Assembly: GCA_001599815.1 (NCBI GenBank)
Contig: BCIA01000004.1
Coordinates: 3,312,082 to 3,376,081, forward strand
Origin: Furcasterigmium furcatum
Lineage: Eukaryota; Ascomycota; Sordariomycetes; Glomerellales; Plectosphaerellaceae
Reading direction: 5' to 3'
Length of the DNA: 64,000 nucleotides
Part shown: positions 11,775 to 23,119 of the stretch, piece after piece
How the letters are laid out: each line of letters opens with the position of its first letter
How positions within the stretch are numbered: the stretch's first letter is position 1
Notes under the pieces: generated by a model
What the model saw: the letters and a program-made list of their open reading frames with translations, nothing else
Databases searched by the model: none
Told to the model about the DNA's origin: nothing
Program-made: the position numbers and the translations under genes

Positions 11775-13332
11775 TCACAATCGAGGAATCCCATTCGAGC
11801 CATCACTCAGCCTCCGCGGCGGGCCATCTTCCGAGTCAGACCCCTGCCTACCCCTACTCGGCCCAGCGGCGCCAGCAGCGGCGGCAACGGCAGCAGACGC
11901 TGTGCTGACCGCCCGGCTGGCCAGCCGGTTCCTCTCCACCTCCTCCCGGCTCTTGTTCATGAGCCAGGCAACGTGCATCTTGAGGATGCCCATGTTGCTG
12001 CGCAGCTCCGTGATCTCGTTCTTGATGGGCATGGTCTCGTTGAGTATCATGACGGTCTGCCGGCCCTCGAGGTCGGTCAGATCCTTCTTCAACCCCTCGA
12101 TGCGGCGTTCGACTTCTTCATAGATGCCCATGACGGCCTCCTCGGCAGAGCGGAACTTGGGGCCGTACGGGTGCAAGCGGAAATCGTCCCACGACACGTC
12201 CTGCTGGCGCTCCTGCTTGAGCTCCCAGATCTGGCGGTCCTTGTCCTCGTTCTCGCGCTTCAGGCGCTCTATCTGCCTCCCCTGCTGCTTCACCGTCTGG
12301 CCGATGACGGCGCAGACCTTGTAGGGGCACTCGTCGTGGTGATCAGGGAGAAGTTTTCGCTTCGCCTTGTGCTTGCAGCCGTACTCGGCGTAGTCGCAGG
12401 GCGCATCGGCCTCGACGCAGCGAATTTCCTTGTGTTCGGCCATGTCGGACTTGCGCACCGGCTCGTCACATGCTTCGCATGTTGTTTGGTTCTTGGGGCA
12501 CGTCTTCTCGATATGGTCGTGCATGGATGCCACTTCGATGTGCGCGTCGCAGTACGGGCAAGCTGCCTCGTGGTGAAGACACTCGTCCTTGGCTGCTAGC
12601 CACTTGACGACCTTCTTGTTGCATGTGTCGTCAGGGCATCTCGTCAGAGCAAAATCGCACTTGTAAGCGTGCATGACGACATCCTCTCGCTTGGTCTTCT
12701 CTGTGCAGCCGCGCTCGGTGTTCGGGCACTCGACAATGAGGGTATCCAATTGGTTCCGAACCAGGCGAGATGCAGGCTTGACGTTCCTCGGGCGGAAGGC
12801 TTTGCGGTCGACGGGACAGGTCTCGCTCGTCTCGCAGCTCTGCTTGATGCAATCGAAGCAGAAGGTATGGTCGCATGGCGTCGTAACGGGGGTGACGAAG
12901 GGCATCTTGCATATCGGACAGAGGAGGTTATCGTCAATGGTGTTGGGGTAGTTCAGGGCGTGAAAGTCGACGAGCTCCCGGACTCGCGATCGCGAGATGG
13001 GATACTTGGTGCTCTCGCGTTCCAGCCATTCTTCAATGGGCCAGGGTGTCGGTCCGCGGTTTGGGGAACGCAGGGACATGCGATTCGGAGTCGTTCGGAC
13101 TGGATGGCGGGGTCAGCGAAGGGCCAGGGACCAGGGATGAGAAGAAACAGGGTTGCACGGTACCAGCAGCGGCCATCAAGGGTATACTACCGTCGTCGTC
13201 AGAGCGGGAAGCCATCTCGACTGCATCTGCAACGCGGTAGCCCGCGTCGGCCGCAGTGCCGGCTTCACGGAGGGGCGGCATGATGACGGGCCTGGCGGGG
13301 TTGGCGAGGGACGGATTGGAAGGCGAGTTCAA
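11775..13332 (-). CDS. RING / TRAF-type zinc-finger protein (probable E3 ligase)
   Basis: The main exon 13099-11775 holds a C3HC4 RING finger starting LLCPICKMPFVTPVTTPC and ending CPVDRKAF, then three or four TRAF-type zinc fingers (CPNTERGC, CPDDTCNKKV, CPYCDAHIEV, CDYAEYGC), a coiled coil (VKQQGRQIERLKRENEDKD) and a basic, Ser/Ala-rich tail. The RING suggests E2-dependent ubiquitin ligase activity; TRAF fingers usually bind partners. An ATG at 13079 would work alone, but the upstream frame joins cleanly through an intron 13163-13100 (donor GTACCG, acceptor ATCCAG) to a first exon 13332-13164 that begins MNSPSNPSLANPARPV, giving 497 residues. I prefer that longer model because the joined sequence stays in frame and low-complexity in the same style. 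Divergent from the calpain gene. Confidence 0.82.
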
Positions 13333-14480
13333 GGAGAAGCAGCGGATCGTGCCTCATTTCTGAGGCGGTGGAAGTTATCGTGGTTCTGTTCCGGTACTGA
13401 GGTGGTGAAAAGGGAGGAGAGTCGGGACCGACCCAGTGACGACAGTAGCATGTCATGCCAGTCGAAGAAGCCGAGGATCTCGATGCTAGTGGAGGGTGCC
13501 GTCGAACCGTTGGCTGGCGGGGTTCAGGGTCCTGGTGCCTTATCGGGAACCTTATCGCCGCCGATGCCGACGGGGCAGTGACGACCGACACTGTGCCTTC
13601 CTCACCAAGGGCCAGACGACATCTGCAATTAGACTTCAACTTCCATGAGAATCCATCCCCTTTCTTTCTTTCTCGATTCAACATCCCTCTCCCGTCGGGG
13701 TCTGATTGTGCGAACGACCTCCGTCCCCGACTAAGCTTTGCCTCAGGATCCCTTGCAGAGCCAGTTTTCCACGTCCTGTGCACTTACGCCAGCTGTCAGC
13801 GTCTCCACCAGCAGCAGCAGCAGCTTCATCACCGCTTGGTTCGTGACAAACAACACCGGTCAATCCGGCCGCGTGTCGCCAAATCAGCAATCCCATCCCA
13901 CCGCGGCTGCGAGCCACTCCCGGCGATTACGCGGACTTAGATGTAGTCGTTTCGAAACCGGGCAAGGGACATGGAAAGCCAGAGACGGACCCAACCACCT
14001 CGTCCTCCGCCATCTTTCGGCCCCCAACTCGCTCGGTCTCCATCACCGTCCGAGTCCAGGTCCAGGCCTCTTGAGCCGCCCTGACAACACTACTGAAGCC
14101 TCCTGCACTGCAACTCCCCAAGCGCCGACCCCAGCCCACTCTGCCGCGACTTGTAGCCTTTTCGGCAGACCGAAGCCTAGCCCTGGTCCTCTGCGCATCA
14201 GCCATGGCCCGTGATGGCGAACCACCGGCCGGGGCTGTTGCAGCCCCCAACCAACCCCCTTTCACCTTTCGTGTGACAAGCTGTCATGCAGCTTCAGCCC
14301 TGCCGCTCAAGCGACAGCTTCAGCTTTCTTAAAGTGGCCCGGCCCCTCGTGAGCTTGAGCTCTCGTCTTCCTAACTCTCTCCGCTTCGCACTCTGTCAGG
14401 ACAGCGTTCGTTCTCCTTGGCTGCCTTGAGCATCATCACCCCCAGCACTTTTTCAGTCCGGCCTGCCTCATCTCTCAGCC
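13333..14480. other. Divergent promoter region, RING gene / calpain gene
   Basis: About 1.15 kb shared by two divergently transcribed genes. No gene is visible. Runs of CTTTCTTTCTTTC (about 13660-13675) and the C/T-rich block 14350-14470 are typical fungal leader sequence; the latter precedes the calpain ATG. Confidence 0.55.
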
Positions 14481-17252
14481 ATGGTCAAGAAGAAGACCCC
14501 CCAGCAGGACCTCTCCTCCTTCTGGTCCGCCTTCCACTCCAAGTCCAAGGGCAAAGTCACAACCGTCTTCCCTCGTGCCCTGTATACCGAATTGCTCCCC
14601 CCTGCGGCTCCCAAACGGAGCAAGTTTCTCCCCGCCGCCGACTCGCCCGGGGCGCCCACCCCCTCTCGCAATGCCCAAGACTCGTACCAGGCGGCGGCTG
14701 CAGAGTGCCGCGCCAAGGTGCGACGCATCGTCGCTGAGTGTGAGCGCATCAACCAGAAGTTCATCGACGCCGACTTTGATATCGAGCACGACTGGGCCCA
14801 CAATTGTCGAAATGGCCTCGTCCGGAGCGGCGACCGGCCTCTGCCAAGCCCTGACGCCGAAGATGCCATCAGTGTTGAGGAGATCAACACCGATGAGTAC
14901 AGCATTGGCAGTGTCCATCGCGTGAACTGGATCTTCGAGAAGCCACAATTCACCGTCAACGGTTACTCCAGTACCGACATCAAGCAGGGCGGCAGCGGCG
15001 ACTGCTGGTGGCTGGCAGCCGTTGCGACTATTGCTCACCGTCAGGACCTCATGGAGCGCGTCTGCGTCGAACGCGACGAGGAATGCGGCGTCTATGGCTT
15101 TGTCTTCCAGCGCGACGGCGAATGGATCTCCACCGTGATCGACGACAACCTCTACCTCCAGTCCTCGGATTGGGAGGAGATGGCCGAGGATGAGACGTAC
15201 GATCCCACCGGCAAGAGAGCCCGCCGTTGGCGCCAGCGGGAGCAGACCGGCAGTGACGCTCTCTACTTCGCGCGTTGCGAGGACCAGAATGAGACCTGGC
15301 TCCCTTTGCTCGAGAAGGCATACGCGAAGGTCCACGGTGATTACGAGAGTATCTCGGGTGGCTATCCAGGCGAGGGTGTCGAAGACATGACGGGCGGTGT
15401 GGCTACCACCCTCGCCTCGAACCGGATCCTTCGCAAAGACAAGCTCTGGCGGGAGCTGCTCATTGCTACGAAGAATAACAATGGCGACGATGCCGACGGC
15501 GACCAATTCGTCTTCTCGCTTGGCGCCATGTCCAAGACCGAATACTACGAAAAGAACGGCCTTGCCCTGGGCCATGCCTATTCGGTCCTTCAGTCGCGAG
15601 AAATCCCTGACGAGAAGGATCCCAACACTCTTGTCCGTCTCGTCAAGATCCGAAACCCCTGGGGTCGGCGCAACGGCAGCGGCATGGGTGAGTGGGAGGG
15701 CGCCTGGTCAGATGGCTCCAAGGAGTGGACGCCCTACTGGATCGACAAGCTCAACCACACATTCGGCGACGACGGCGTCTTCTGGATGTCCTTTGACGAC
15801 ATGCTCTCGACGTTTGCCTGGATCAACCGCACCCGCCTCTTCGATGAGCGGTGGACAACTGTGCAACGCTGGACCGCAGTCCATGTGGCCTGGGTCACCG
15901 GCTACCTGCGCACCAAGTTTGTCGTCGAAGTGACACAGGCCGGCAAGATCGTCATTGTCCTTGCCCAGCTGGACGACCGGTACTTCCGTGGCTTCTCGGG
16001 CGGGTACAGATTCGAGCTGCACTTTGTCCTGCAAAACGCCAAAACCGGCGAGCGGATCTGCCGCGTCCGTCCCGCGGACAGGGGCGAGGTCCGAAGCGTC
16101 AGTTGCGAAATTGACCTCGAGCCGGGAACCTATGAGGTTCTTCCCAAGATCTCGGCCACCCGGCGCCCCGGTGCCCGCTCCGTCCAAGAAGTCGTGCGCG
16201 AGTACGCAGAGCTGAACCCGCAGAAGCTTCGACAGGTCGGCATGCAGTACGATCTCGCCCACGCCAAGGGCGGTGTTCCTGACGAAGATGGCACCCTCGA
16301 GATGCGCAAGGCCGAGGCGAAGCGCAAGAGGGCCGAGCGGAGGCAGAGGCATAAGGAGCGCGCAGCGAAGCATAAAGAGAAGGAGGGGAAGGCCAGGTTG
16401 GAGAGGAGGAGGAAGCGGGCGGTGCGAAGGGCGGCCAAGGCTGTCAAGGCCGCGGCGAAGGCCCTTGATGAGGTTACCGCGGTAGCAGAAACGTTGGACG
16501 AGAAGAAAGAAGAGGATAAGAAGGATGACGAGACCAAAGAGGAGCCCAAGAAGGAGGCAGAGGCCAAGACCGACCAGGCACCTGCTGCCGAGCAGAAGGC
16601 TGAGTCATCGTCTGTGAATGAGACTGCTCCTTTCGCTCCCTCAGCCGACACCAAGCCTGAGCCTGTCGAGCTCCCCGTCCGACCAAAGGTTGAAGAGCCT
16701 GAAAAGCCTCTTGGAGCCACCCCTGACTCGAAGCCCAGCAAGCCCGCCGAGGTTGTCGCTCCCGCCGTCGCTCCCACCGAGGCGAAACCAGTTGAGGTTT
16801 CGGAGGCAGCAGCCCCAGCTCCTGCGACAGCCGAAGAGTCCAAGCAGGAGGCTCCCAACGCCGAGGCATCTGAGGAGCAGCCCAAGGCAGAGGAATCCGG
16901 GGCCAAGGAAGCCGCCCCCGAAGCACCCGCCGATACCCAGCCTGCCACAGAAGAAGCCCCTGTCCCCGCCGTCGCCGCCGATGAGCCCGCCGCGGAGGCT
17001 ACTGACACGGAGTCGGTGGTTGAATCTGACACTGAAACCGAGTCGGAATACAGCTCGTCCGAGGAGGAGGACGACGACGATGAGAGCGATGGTGAAGAAG
17101 TGCCCCGTAAGCCGTGGAATGCGGTCTGCGTCATCGGCCTGCGCGTGTACACCCGCGACCCCTCCGTGACGGTCACCCTCGTCCAGCCGAAGGACGCGGC
17201 GGAGACGTCGGCCCTGACTGTGGAGGGAGAGCCCGCGGGCGCGACGATGTGA
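14481..17252 (+). CDS. Calpain-like cysteine protease with long acidic tail
   Basis: One uninterrupted frame of 923 residues. The papain-fold calpain core shows the complete triad: Cys175 in GSGDCWWLAA, His365 in LGHAYSVL and Asn392 in IRNPWGRR. A beta-rich C2-like domain follows (about 460-570; FVVEVTQAGKIVIVLAQL, LEPGTYEVLPKIS). Residues about 610-680 form a strongly basic coiled coil (KRKRAERRQRHKERAAKHK), then a 200-residue Glu/Ala/Pro/Lys-rich low-complexity region with a DDDDESDGEE acidic cluster. The last 45 residues (KPWNAVCVIGLRVY...) look folded and conserved. Calpains are cytosolic, usually Ca2+-regulated processing proteases; this is not PalB by its layout (no MIT domain visible). 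The start at 14481 is preceded by a CT-rich leader and the ATG lies in AGCCATGG context. Confidence 0.92.
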   Translation: MVKKKTPQQDLSSFWSAFHSKSKGKVTTVFPRALYTELLPPAAPKRSKFLPAADSPGAPTPSRNAQDSYQAAAAECRAKVRRIVAECERINQKFIDADFDIEHDWAHNCRNGLVRSGDRPLPSPDAEDAISVEEINTDEYSIGSVHRVNWIFEKPQFTVNGYSSTDIKQGGSGDCWWLAAVATIAHRQDLMERVCVERDEECGVYGFVFQRDGEWISTVIDDNLYLQSSDWEEMAEDETYDPTGKRARRWRQREQTGSDALYFARCEDQNETWLPLLEKAYAKVHGDYESISGGYPGEGVEDMTGGVATTLASNRILRKDKLWRELLIATKNNNGDDADGDQFVFSLGAMSKTEYYEKNGLALGHAYSVLQSREIPDEKDPNTLVRLVKIRNPWGRRNGSGMGEWEGAWSDGSKEWTPYWIDKLNHTFGDDGVFWMSFDDMLSTFAWINRTRLFDERWTTVQRWTAVHVAWVTGYLRTKFVVEVTQAGKIVIVLAQLDDRYFRGFSGGYRFELHFVLQNAKTGERICRVRPADRGEVRSVSCEIDLEPGTYEVLPKISATRRPGARSVQEVVREYAELNPQKLRQVGMQYDLAHAKGGVPDEDGTLEMRKAEAKRKRAERRQRHKERAAKHKEKEGKARLERRRKRAVRRAAKAVKAAAKALDEVTAVAETLDEKKEEDKKDDETKEEPKKEAEAKTDQAPAAEQKAESSSVNETAPFAPSADTKPEPVELPVRPKVEEPEKPLGATPDSKPSKPAEVVAPAVAPTEAKPVEVSEAAAPAPATAEESKQEAPNAEASEEQPKAEESGAKEAAPEAPADTQPATEEAPVPAVAADEPAAEATDTESVVESDTETESEYSSSEEEDDDDESDGEEVPRKPWNAVCVIGLRVYTRDPSVTVTLVQPKDAAETSALTVEGEPAGATM

Positions 17253-17317
17253 ACGTCCGGATATGGGCATTGCGATGTATGAGTAAATGCAACGAAAATC
17301 GTCTAACGAAACGCCCG

Positions 17318-20300
17318 CTACATCTTCAGGGCCGAGGTGGAATGGATATCACTGGGAACCTCATCACTCTGCCACGGCGCGCCCTCTTGCTCCTTGATGA
17401 TATCCCATGCTCCTCGGACCTGTGCCTCCATTCGTCCCTCATCGGGGACGTACCGCGCCAACGTGAAGGCCAGCTCTGCCCAGCGATCGAACTCGGCTCC
17501 TCGGCCACCAGACCGAAAGTCGCATGCTTGGTTCCATGCCTTGACAACGAGCCATTCCACCTCTTCGCGAGGGAAGGAGACGTCAACCTGGCGTGGTAAG
17601 TATCAAATCCAGCACGAAATGAGATGTGGTTGATAGGCAATTGACCACGAAAAAGAGGAGCAGACTTACATCTGTCGGCTCTCTGGCCATCTCGACCGCA
17701 ATCCCCAGCAACTCCTCACACATACCCACGTTGACAGGCAATAGCGCCAGAAACAGACACCTGACGAACTTGGCGAGATTGGAAAATTCGAAGCCGTGAA
17801 TATCCCACAAGCCATTGATGGCCTCTTTCATCGCAGGGTACAAATCTGCAGGCTCGTCAGCTCAGGGACACCAAAGGTACCGCGTTCGACTCACATTCCG
17901 GCTTCACCTCCCCTCGTAACAAGCAGTCCGCCATCGCTTTCATGACCTCCCCATCCTTGCACTGCACCGCCTTTCTGATAATGTCCTGCAAGGCGTCGTA
18001 GTCTAGCAGATGCACCGCAGCCTCAAGGTCGAAGAGGAGGAGATGCGCAAACTTGCCCCGCAGATCCTGCTTGAGCGGCGCCTCAAACGACTCGGCCCGT
18101 CCTTGCATTGACTCGCCGTACACTGCGACATGGTGCCGAAGGCTCTGGTAGGTCTGGTATCGCTTCTCCCTGTCCTTCTCGCAGCGGGCGAGGGCCACCA
18201 TGGCGCATGCTGCCATGAAGTGACACCACATGGATCGAAGGCAGGCGTCTCCAGCCTGCGCGTCTGTGATACCGTGTGGGTAGTGCCGGTTGACGTCGAT
18301 GCATACCTGGGAGATCTGGACGATTTGGGCGAGGTCGAGGGTCTCGCGGTGCTTGACAACGAGATTGAGACAGGTCTTGGAGAAGTATTCCAGTTCCCGA
18401 GCATTGTACAACGGGCGGCCCTCGTCATCGAGTGGGGAGCGTTCAATTTCCTCGGCTGCTGCTGCAAGTTAGATGGACCAGACGGCTACTGGGATGCCAT
18501 ACCTCTGCTCAGGACAGCGCATATCTGGGTAGCAATCTGATTCTTCTCCTCCGTCTGAGAATGCTCCTTTAGCTGATGCCCCAGTAGCCTCAGGGCTGAT
18601 CTGAGCAAAGCGGGCGAGCACGCCTTGTCCGTCGCGTCCAGCATGTCGACCAGCGCCAGTAACGTGTGGCATGCCATCACCTTGTCGGCATGCGCTTGAG
18701 CTTGCATGGCACACGCGTAGAGCATATCAGGCTCCTGGGTAGCCCTTGCAATCAGGCTGAGACATTTCAACGCGAGTTGCTGGTCAGACATTGCCATCGC
18801 GAGCTTGAACACGAGGTATTGTGTCAGGGGCTCATCTTGCGCTTCTGGCGACATGGCCTGCAGCGTTCGTTGTGCGATGTCGGCATCTTCAGCGTCAAGG
18901 GCGCTTTGAATCAACTTTCTACTTCCGTCAGTAGAGAAGAACCAGTAAGGCCCCCTTGGCAGACAGACGTACCTTCTCAATTTCGATATGTTGGCCGGCC
19001 CAGCGTTTTCGAAGACGGGATGACAAGCGACTTGACACCAGCCCTCGGCCACATTGATGGAGTTTTCTGTCGAAACTAACAAGTCATCCATCTTCTTCCA
19101 AACGAGCTACGGGGATCAGCATTCTGTCGTTCTCCGCTAAGGGTGATAGACTCACCGCTTGCGCACTGAAAGCTGTCGACCCTTCGATAGGTGGAAGCCC
19201 TCTGCCATGGAGCGCATCGAGCAGCTTCAGGAGATCAAAGATCGTCTGCGCTACCCCCTGCTGCCTCGCGGCCATAGCTACACGCTGAAGAATGACCGAA
19301 TCAAATCCTTCTCCCGAGCCGGGTTCTGCAAACCTAAGAAGCCACTGGTCCATTACCTTGCAGCCCACCGTGGGATCCTTGCTGTGCAAGATGTCGATGT
19401 GATGCTGGATCAGGCCGAGATGCTTGGGTGTCTCCGCAAGCATCCTGACAAGCCGAAGCACGATGTCCCCGTATTCCTTTGGATCAAAGCGGCCGTTGAA
19501 AGCTTTCCCGAGAACTTCGAGTCTCAGCGCAAGATTGATGGGCTGCTCGCCCATCGCCTCCCCAAGCCTGTCGACCAGCTTTTTCGCCAGGTTCCAGTCC
19601 TCCTCTTTCCCTGTCTCCAACAACGCTGTAACAAGCGCCTGGTGAACTGTATCCCTCAAGTGGCCGGCGTCCCTCGTCAACATCTCCACGTCCTGCCCGT
19701 CCAGCACCTCCATCGCCCGGCTCAGCCAGCTGACAGCCCCTTCGTATACCCCCTTCTTCGCAAGGCCGCTGCCAATTTCGTACAGGACCTCTGCAAACTC
19801 TTCTGCCGCTTCGGGATCCAGACTGCGCCTCAACGGTTCGGTCCGCGCATGCATGGCCTCGGCAACCTCAAGCCTCCCCTCCCTCCACGCCAACGCCGTC
19901 CGAAGGCACAGGTTCCGCACTTCCAGCTGTTGGCACTCCTGCATCTGCTCGGCGTCTAATGCATCTTTGGTCTCGGGGAGCAAAGCGACGCAATGGGCTG
20001 CCTTCGTCATCGCGTCCGCTGCTGCTTCCAGCTCGTCCATGTTCATGGCGACCTGGCAAGTCTTGAAGAGCATAGTGAGGAGCACGAGGAGTTCGGTGAA
20101 GTTCGTGCCTATGCCTGACGTCGATGGCCATTTGGCGAGATGCATAAGGGAGAACGCGAACTGGCGACATCGGAGTCTCAGAAGCTCGGTGTTGAGGTCT
20201 TCGACGGGAGGGAGTCGGACGCAGAGGTTCCAGAGACTCCTGGCAGCGGTGCTGAGATCATGACCGAAGAGGCGCTTGATCTGGGACCGCTGAGGGAGCT

Positions 20301-20523
20301 GGGCGGCAACTTGGGAGTTTTCGCCGACGAATGAGAGGAGGGTCCTGGTGGTGATTGGGCTCTGGGCCGATGAAAGCTGCTTCTGGAGGGAGATGGAGAA
20401 CTCTACTTGGGCATTAATTCGCGTCCAGGGGGACGTCACGACGAGGATTCGAGCAAGAATCATACCCAGAAGTGTTCGGACTCGATGATGCCCCGCTGCA
20501 CTGATCTGCTGATCTTTCGGCAT
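17318..20523 (-). CDS. SPO22: Meiosis protein SPO22/ZIP4-like (TPR protein)
   Basis: Six exons: 20523-19156, 19106-18973, 18918-18503, 18461-17895, 17845-17670 and 17587-17318, all phases consistent, giving 976 residues. All introns are 42-82 nt with GTGAGT, GTACGT, GTATGG, GTGAGT and GTAAGT donors. SPO22/ZIP4 is a meiosis-specific TPR protein of the synapsis initiation complex that promotes crossover formation and chromosome pairing. Diagnostic segments seen are WCQVACHPVFENAGPANISK, AQRTLQAMSPEAQDEPLTQY and YNARELEYFSKTCLNL, in the right order for the family, over an all-helical TPR-like protein. The usable ATG is at 20523; the frame extends a little upstream without another ATG. In-frame stops in each intron show they must be removed. 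Probably expressed only in the sexual cycle. Confidence 0.88.
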
Positions 20524-20861
20524 CGCGGCGAGAGAGACTAGGGGGCTCAACGCTGACGTCGGTGAAGTTGTGGGGGAGCAGTACCAGAATGATGTAGGAC
20601 GATGCGATGGAGCAAGGCCGACAGTCGAACGAGATGACGCTTTCCAACTGACACCTGCATCACATCACGGAAGGCGCTCAGGGTAGTCGCTCCTGCCCGC
20701 GTCCTCCCGGGTCTCACCGTATAGCACTTTCGGTGAACTTCGGTGGGACCGGACAGCCCCCTTTTTTGTCCCACAACATCATGCTTCCTCCTAGCAATAC
20801 GTGGCATTTAATGAAACAGTGGCTGAAGATTCAGGTTACTGTGCAAGTAATACGCCGCTAT
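20524..20861. other. Intergenic, SPO22 promoter and 3' end of membrane gene
   Basis: About 340 bases between the SPO22 start and the stop of the next minus-strand gene. I see no gene or repeat in it. Confidence 0.5.
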
Positions 20862-22193
20862 CTACAAATCGCGACTTGGAGAGTGCCTCAGATCAACCCC
20901 GTGCGGCCCCTGCAAGCTGGACGAGGGCTGCTCTCCCATCTCGGCATACCACTGCATCGAGCTCGAGTTGTTTTCTTTCGACCCTGGTAAGCTGAGCACG
21001 TCATCATCGCGGCGGGCGGACGCACGCTGAGGGCCGTCGTCTGCGGCCTCGCTGGCTCTCTGACCTCTGAACGCCATTCCGTGGCTGGCTGTTTGTCGGA
21101 GGCCAAAGCTGCGGTGACTGGTATCCTCGGTGGTGCCGGTGGAGAGGCCCGGGAGAACCTTGCGGAAGATCGGTCGGAGGAGCGGGAGACAGCCTGGAGT
21201 GGCGTGGTCAGCGGTGGATGAAGAGGATTTTGGGAGAGGTGCTCGTTCTTACTCGCGAAGACGGCCAGCTGAACCTCTACAGTACCCCAGGTCATGGACA
21301 GGCCCAGCTGGTAGGGGAGTTCTTGAGAGTTGGGGTCATATCTCCGAGACTGGACGATCTGGAAGGCCGACGCGACGCAGACGCTGGGATTGCCTGTGAG
21401 CACGTGGGCATTGACAAAGCAACGAGGACCGCACGTACAGAAGCCCGCATGAGAACATGCCGGTGACCGCAATCTTCTGACCCAGAGGTAGCTGCATCTT
21501 CATGACCTCGTAGACTGGCAAGGTCACGATGATAACATCCAGCAGCGTGTGCGTCAGGTCCGTGGCGAAGTAGTAGGTGGCCACGTTTATGGTGCAGCGG
21601 CCATTGAGGGACTTGTCCCAGTAGAATTGGACAGGCGAGCACCTGAAGAGGGTGAGAAAGGTGCGGAGGATGATCCAGACAACGCAGATGGCCATGAGGA
21701 TGAGGATCGGCCACCGGATCGACGCGAACTGGAAGACCCGTCTGTAGAAGGTGAGAACGGCCATTTTCGAGAGGAAGATAGACCAGGAATAGAAGAACTC
21801 GCTGATCCAAAGGACTAGAAAGGACTTTTCGAGGTAGTAATCGATCTGGTCCTGGGGATATGAGCCGATCTTCTGGCCGAGCTTGAAGTGCGTCAGCCCT
21901 GCACGAGCATCAGGTTAGCAGACGAATCACCGCGAGACGGAGGTCTTCGGGCGCACAAATGAGGACGAGGGTTGAGTAGCCGACGGCGAAGATCTGGATG
22001 GGTCGCGCGTCAGTGTACGAGATCCCAGACACGGAGGAGGCGAGGATCTAACCCAGGCGCAGACGCAGAAGACATCATCAAGGCCCATCCCCATGCTGGT
22101 CATCCGACGCGCTTTCAGCCTGAGCGCGAGGGCCGCGGCAGCAAAGGGCATGGGGACAATCACCCCGGCCCAGATGTTCGGGACAAGACTCAT
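20862..22193 (-). CDS. Fungal rhodopsin-like 7-TM integral membrane protein
   Basis: Five exons: 22193-22053, 21993-21957, 21898-21439, 21383-21253, 21193-20862; phases agree and give 366 residues. The protein has the signature of the large fungal rhodopsin-like/integral membrane family: WAGVIVPMPFAAAALALRLK with GMGLDDVFCV at the first helices, LTHFKLGQKIG, LYWSE-like helix FYSWSIFLSKMAVLTFYRR, FRCSPVQFYWD, YFATDLTHTLLDVIIVTLP and the SCLPLLRPIFRKV end of TM7. A hydrophilic, cytosolic tail of about 85 residues follows. Members are plasma-membrane proteins, some related to PTH11-type surface sensors, but ligand and signal route are unknown. There is no CFEM domain at the N-terminus, and only a few residues precede TM1. 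The second exon is just 37 nt. Between exon 2 and 3 I chose the donor GTGCGC because the later GTGATT leaves a stop. Confidence 0.82.
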
Positions 22194-23119
22194 GATGCCT
22201 TGCCTGCTTCCATGCGGCCGGGTCGAGAGAGAAACGGCGGCGTCATCGAAGCTGCAGCAGTGGAGGGTGCGCTTGGGATCATGCGAGACCAACAATTCAG
22301 GGACGGTGGTCAAGGAGCTGGGGACTCGGAACCTTGGGGACTCGGAACCTTGGGGACTCGGAACCTTGGGGACTCGGAACCTTATGAGAGAGGACGCGAC
22401 CCATTGGCTGCCACGCGCCTGGGGCCCAACGGCCAGAGTCACGAGTCGTGATGGTGGGATGGGGTGATGTTCTAGTGGGAACTAAGCAGAGGGGAATCGA
22501 AGCTTTGCTTTGCGTCGTCTTAGTGCGAACGACATGACGTCGACCGGTTTCCTCTTTCAGGTTCCCATCCCATGTCGAGACGAAGATCACCCCATGACTC
22601 CCGCTGGCGTTCAATCAAGACTCGAGCTCGCGCCCTCGGTCAGGTCAAGACTGATTAAGTCGGATTTGGTTGGAGACCGCTGGATGTCGCTGGGAACGTT
22701 CCTCGACGTCAGACTCTATTCCGAGTCAAACGGAACTTTTCGACGATCTCTAGATGGATTTGCTCAGCGGCTTCTTGGAGCGCCGTTCATCCTCCATTAC
22801 CTTGGTGACAACACAGACAACCCCTTCCGCTTCCAAGTTCCAGCTGGTTCCTGACAACCTCCAGAGGCTGCTGAAGTCGCACCATAGTGAAGTCTCTCCG
22901 GTGCCTGGTCGGTTCCAGGAGGTGGCAGCAAAATACAGTAACGAGCTTCGCATACATCAGGAAACTGTGTTGATATAGAAGAGAACTGTGATTTTTGTTG
23001 TGGAAGAAGCTACCTGCCCAGCGCAGAACAGATCAGATAGTGGGCTCGTGAATGGGCACGTAGAATCCATCCCCAGGCTCCGGTAGCCATCCCAACAAAC
23101 GGCACTCATGGCCTTGCCA
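22194..23119. other. Intergenic with minisatellite
   Basis: About 930 bases separate the 7-TM gene start from the stop of the MFS gene. Apart from the 16-bp tandem repeat at 22320-22383 I see no gene; open frames over 22297-22854 are produced by the repeat and by chance. Confidence 0.5.
22320..22383. repeat. Minisatellite, 4 perfect copies of a 16-bp unit
   Basis: GGGGACTCGGAACCTT occurs four times head to tail without a mismatch (22320-22335, 22336-22351, 22352-22367, 22368-22383). It lies about 130 bp upstream of the start codon of the 7-TM membrane gene. Perfect identity points to recent expansion; copy number may vary among isolates. Confidence 0.95.

Noticed and set aside
11727..12599. 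290-codon plus-strand frame
   Set aside because: Antisense of the RING/TRAF gene, which has intact zinc-finger motifs.
14475..15575. 366-codon minus-strand frame
   Set aside because: Antisense of the calpain catalytic core.
16130..17176. 348-codon Ser-rich minus-strand frame
   Set aside because: Mirror of the calpain tail; the Ser/Ala bias is the complement of Glu/Ala/Pro codons.
21931..21993. Longer version of exon 2 of the 7-TM gene, donor GTGATT at 21930
   Set aside because: It leads to an immediate stop in the next exon; donor GTGCGC at 21956 keeps the frame and the family sequence.
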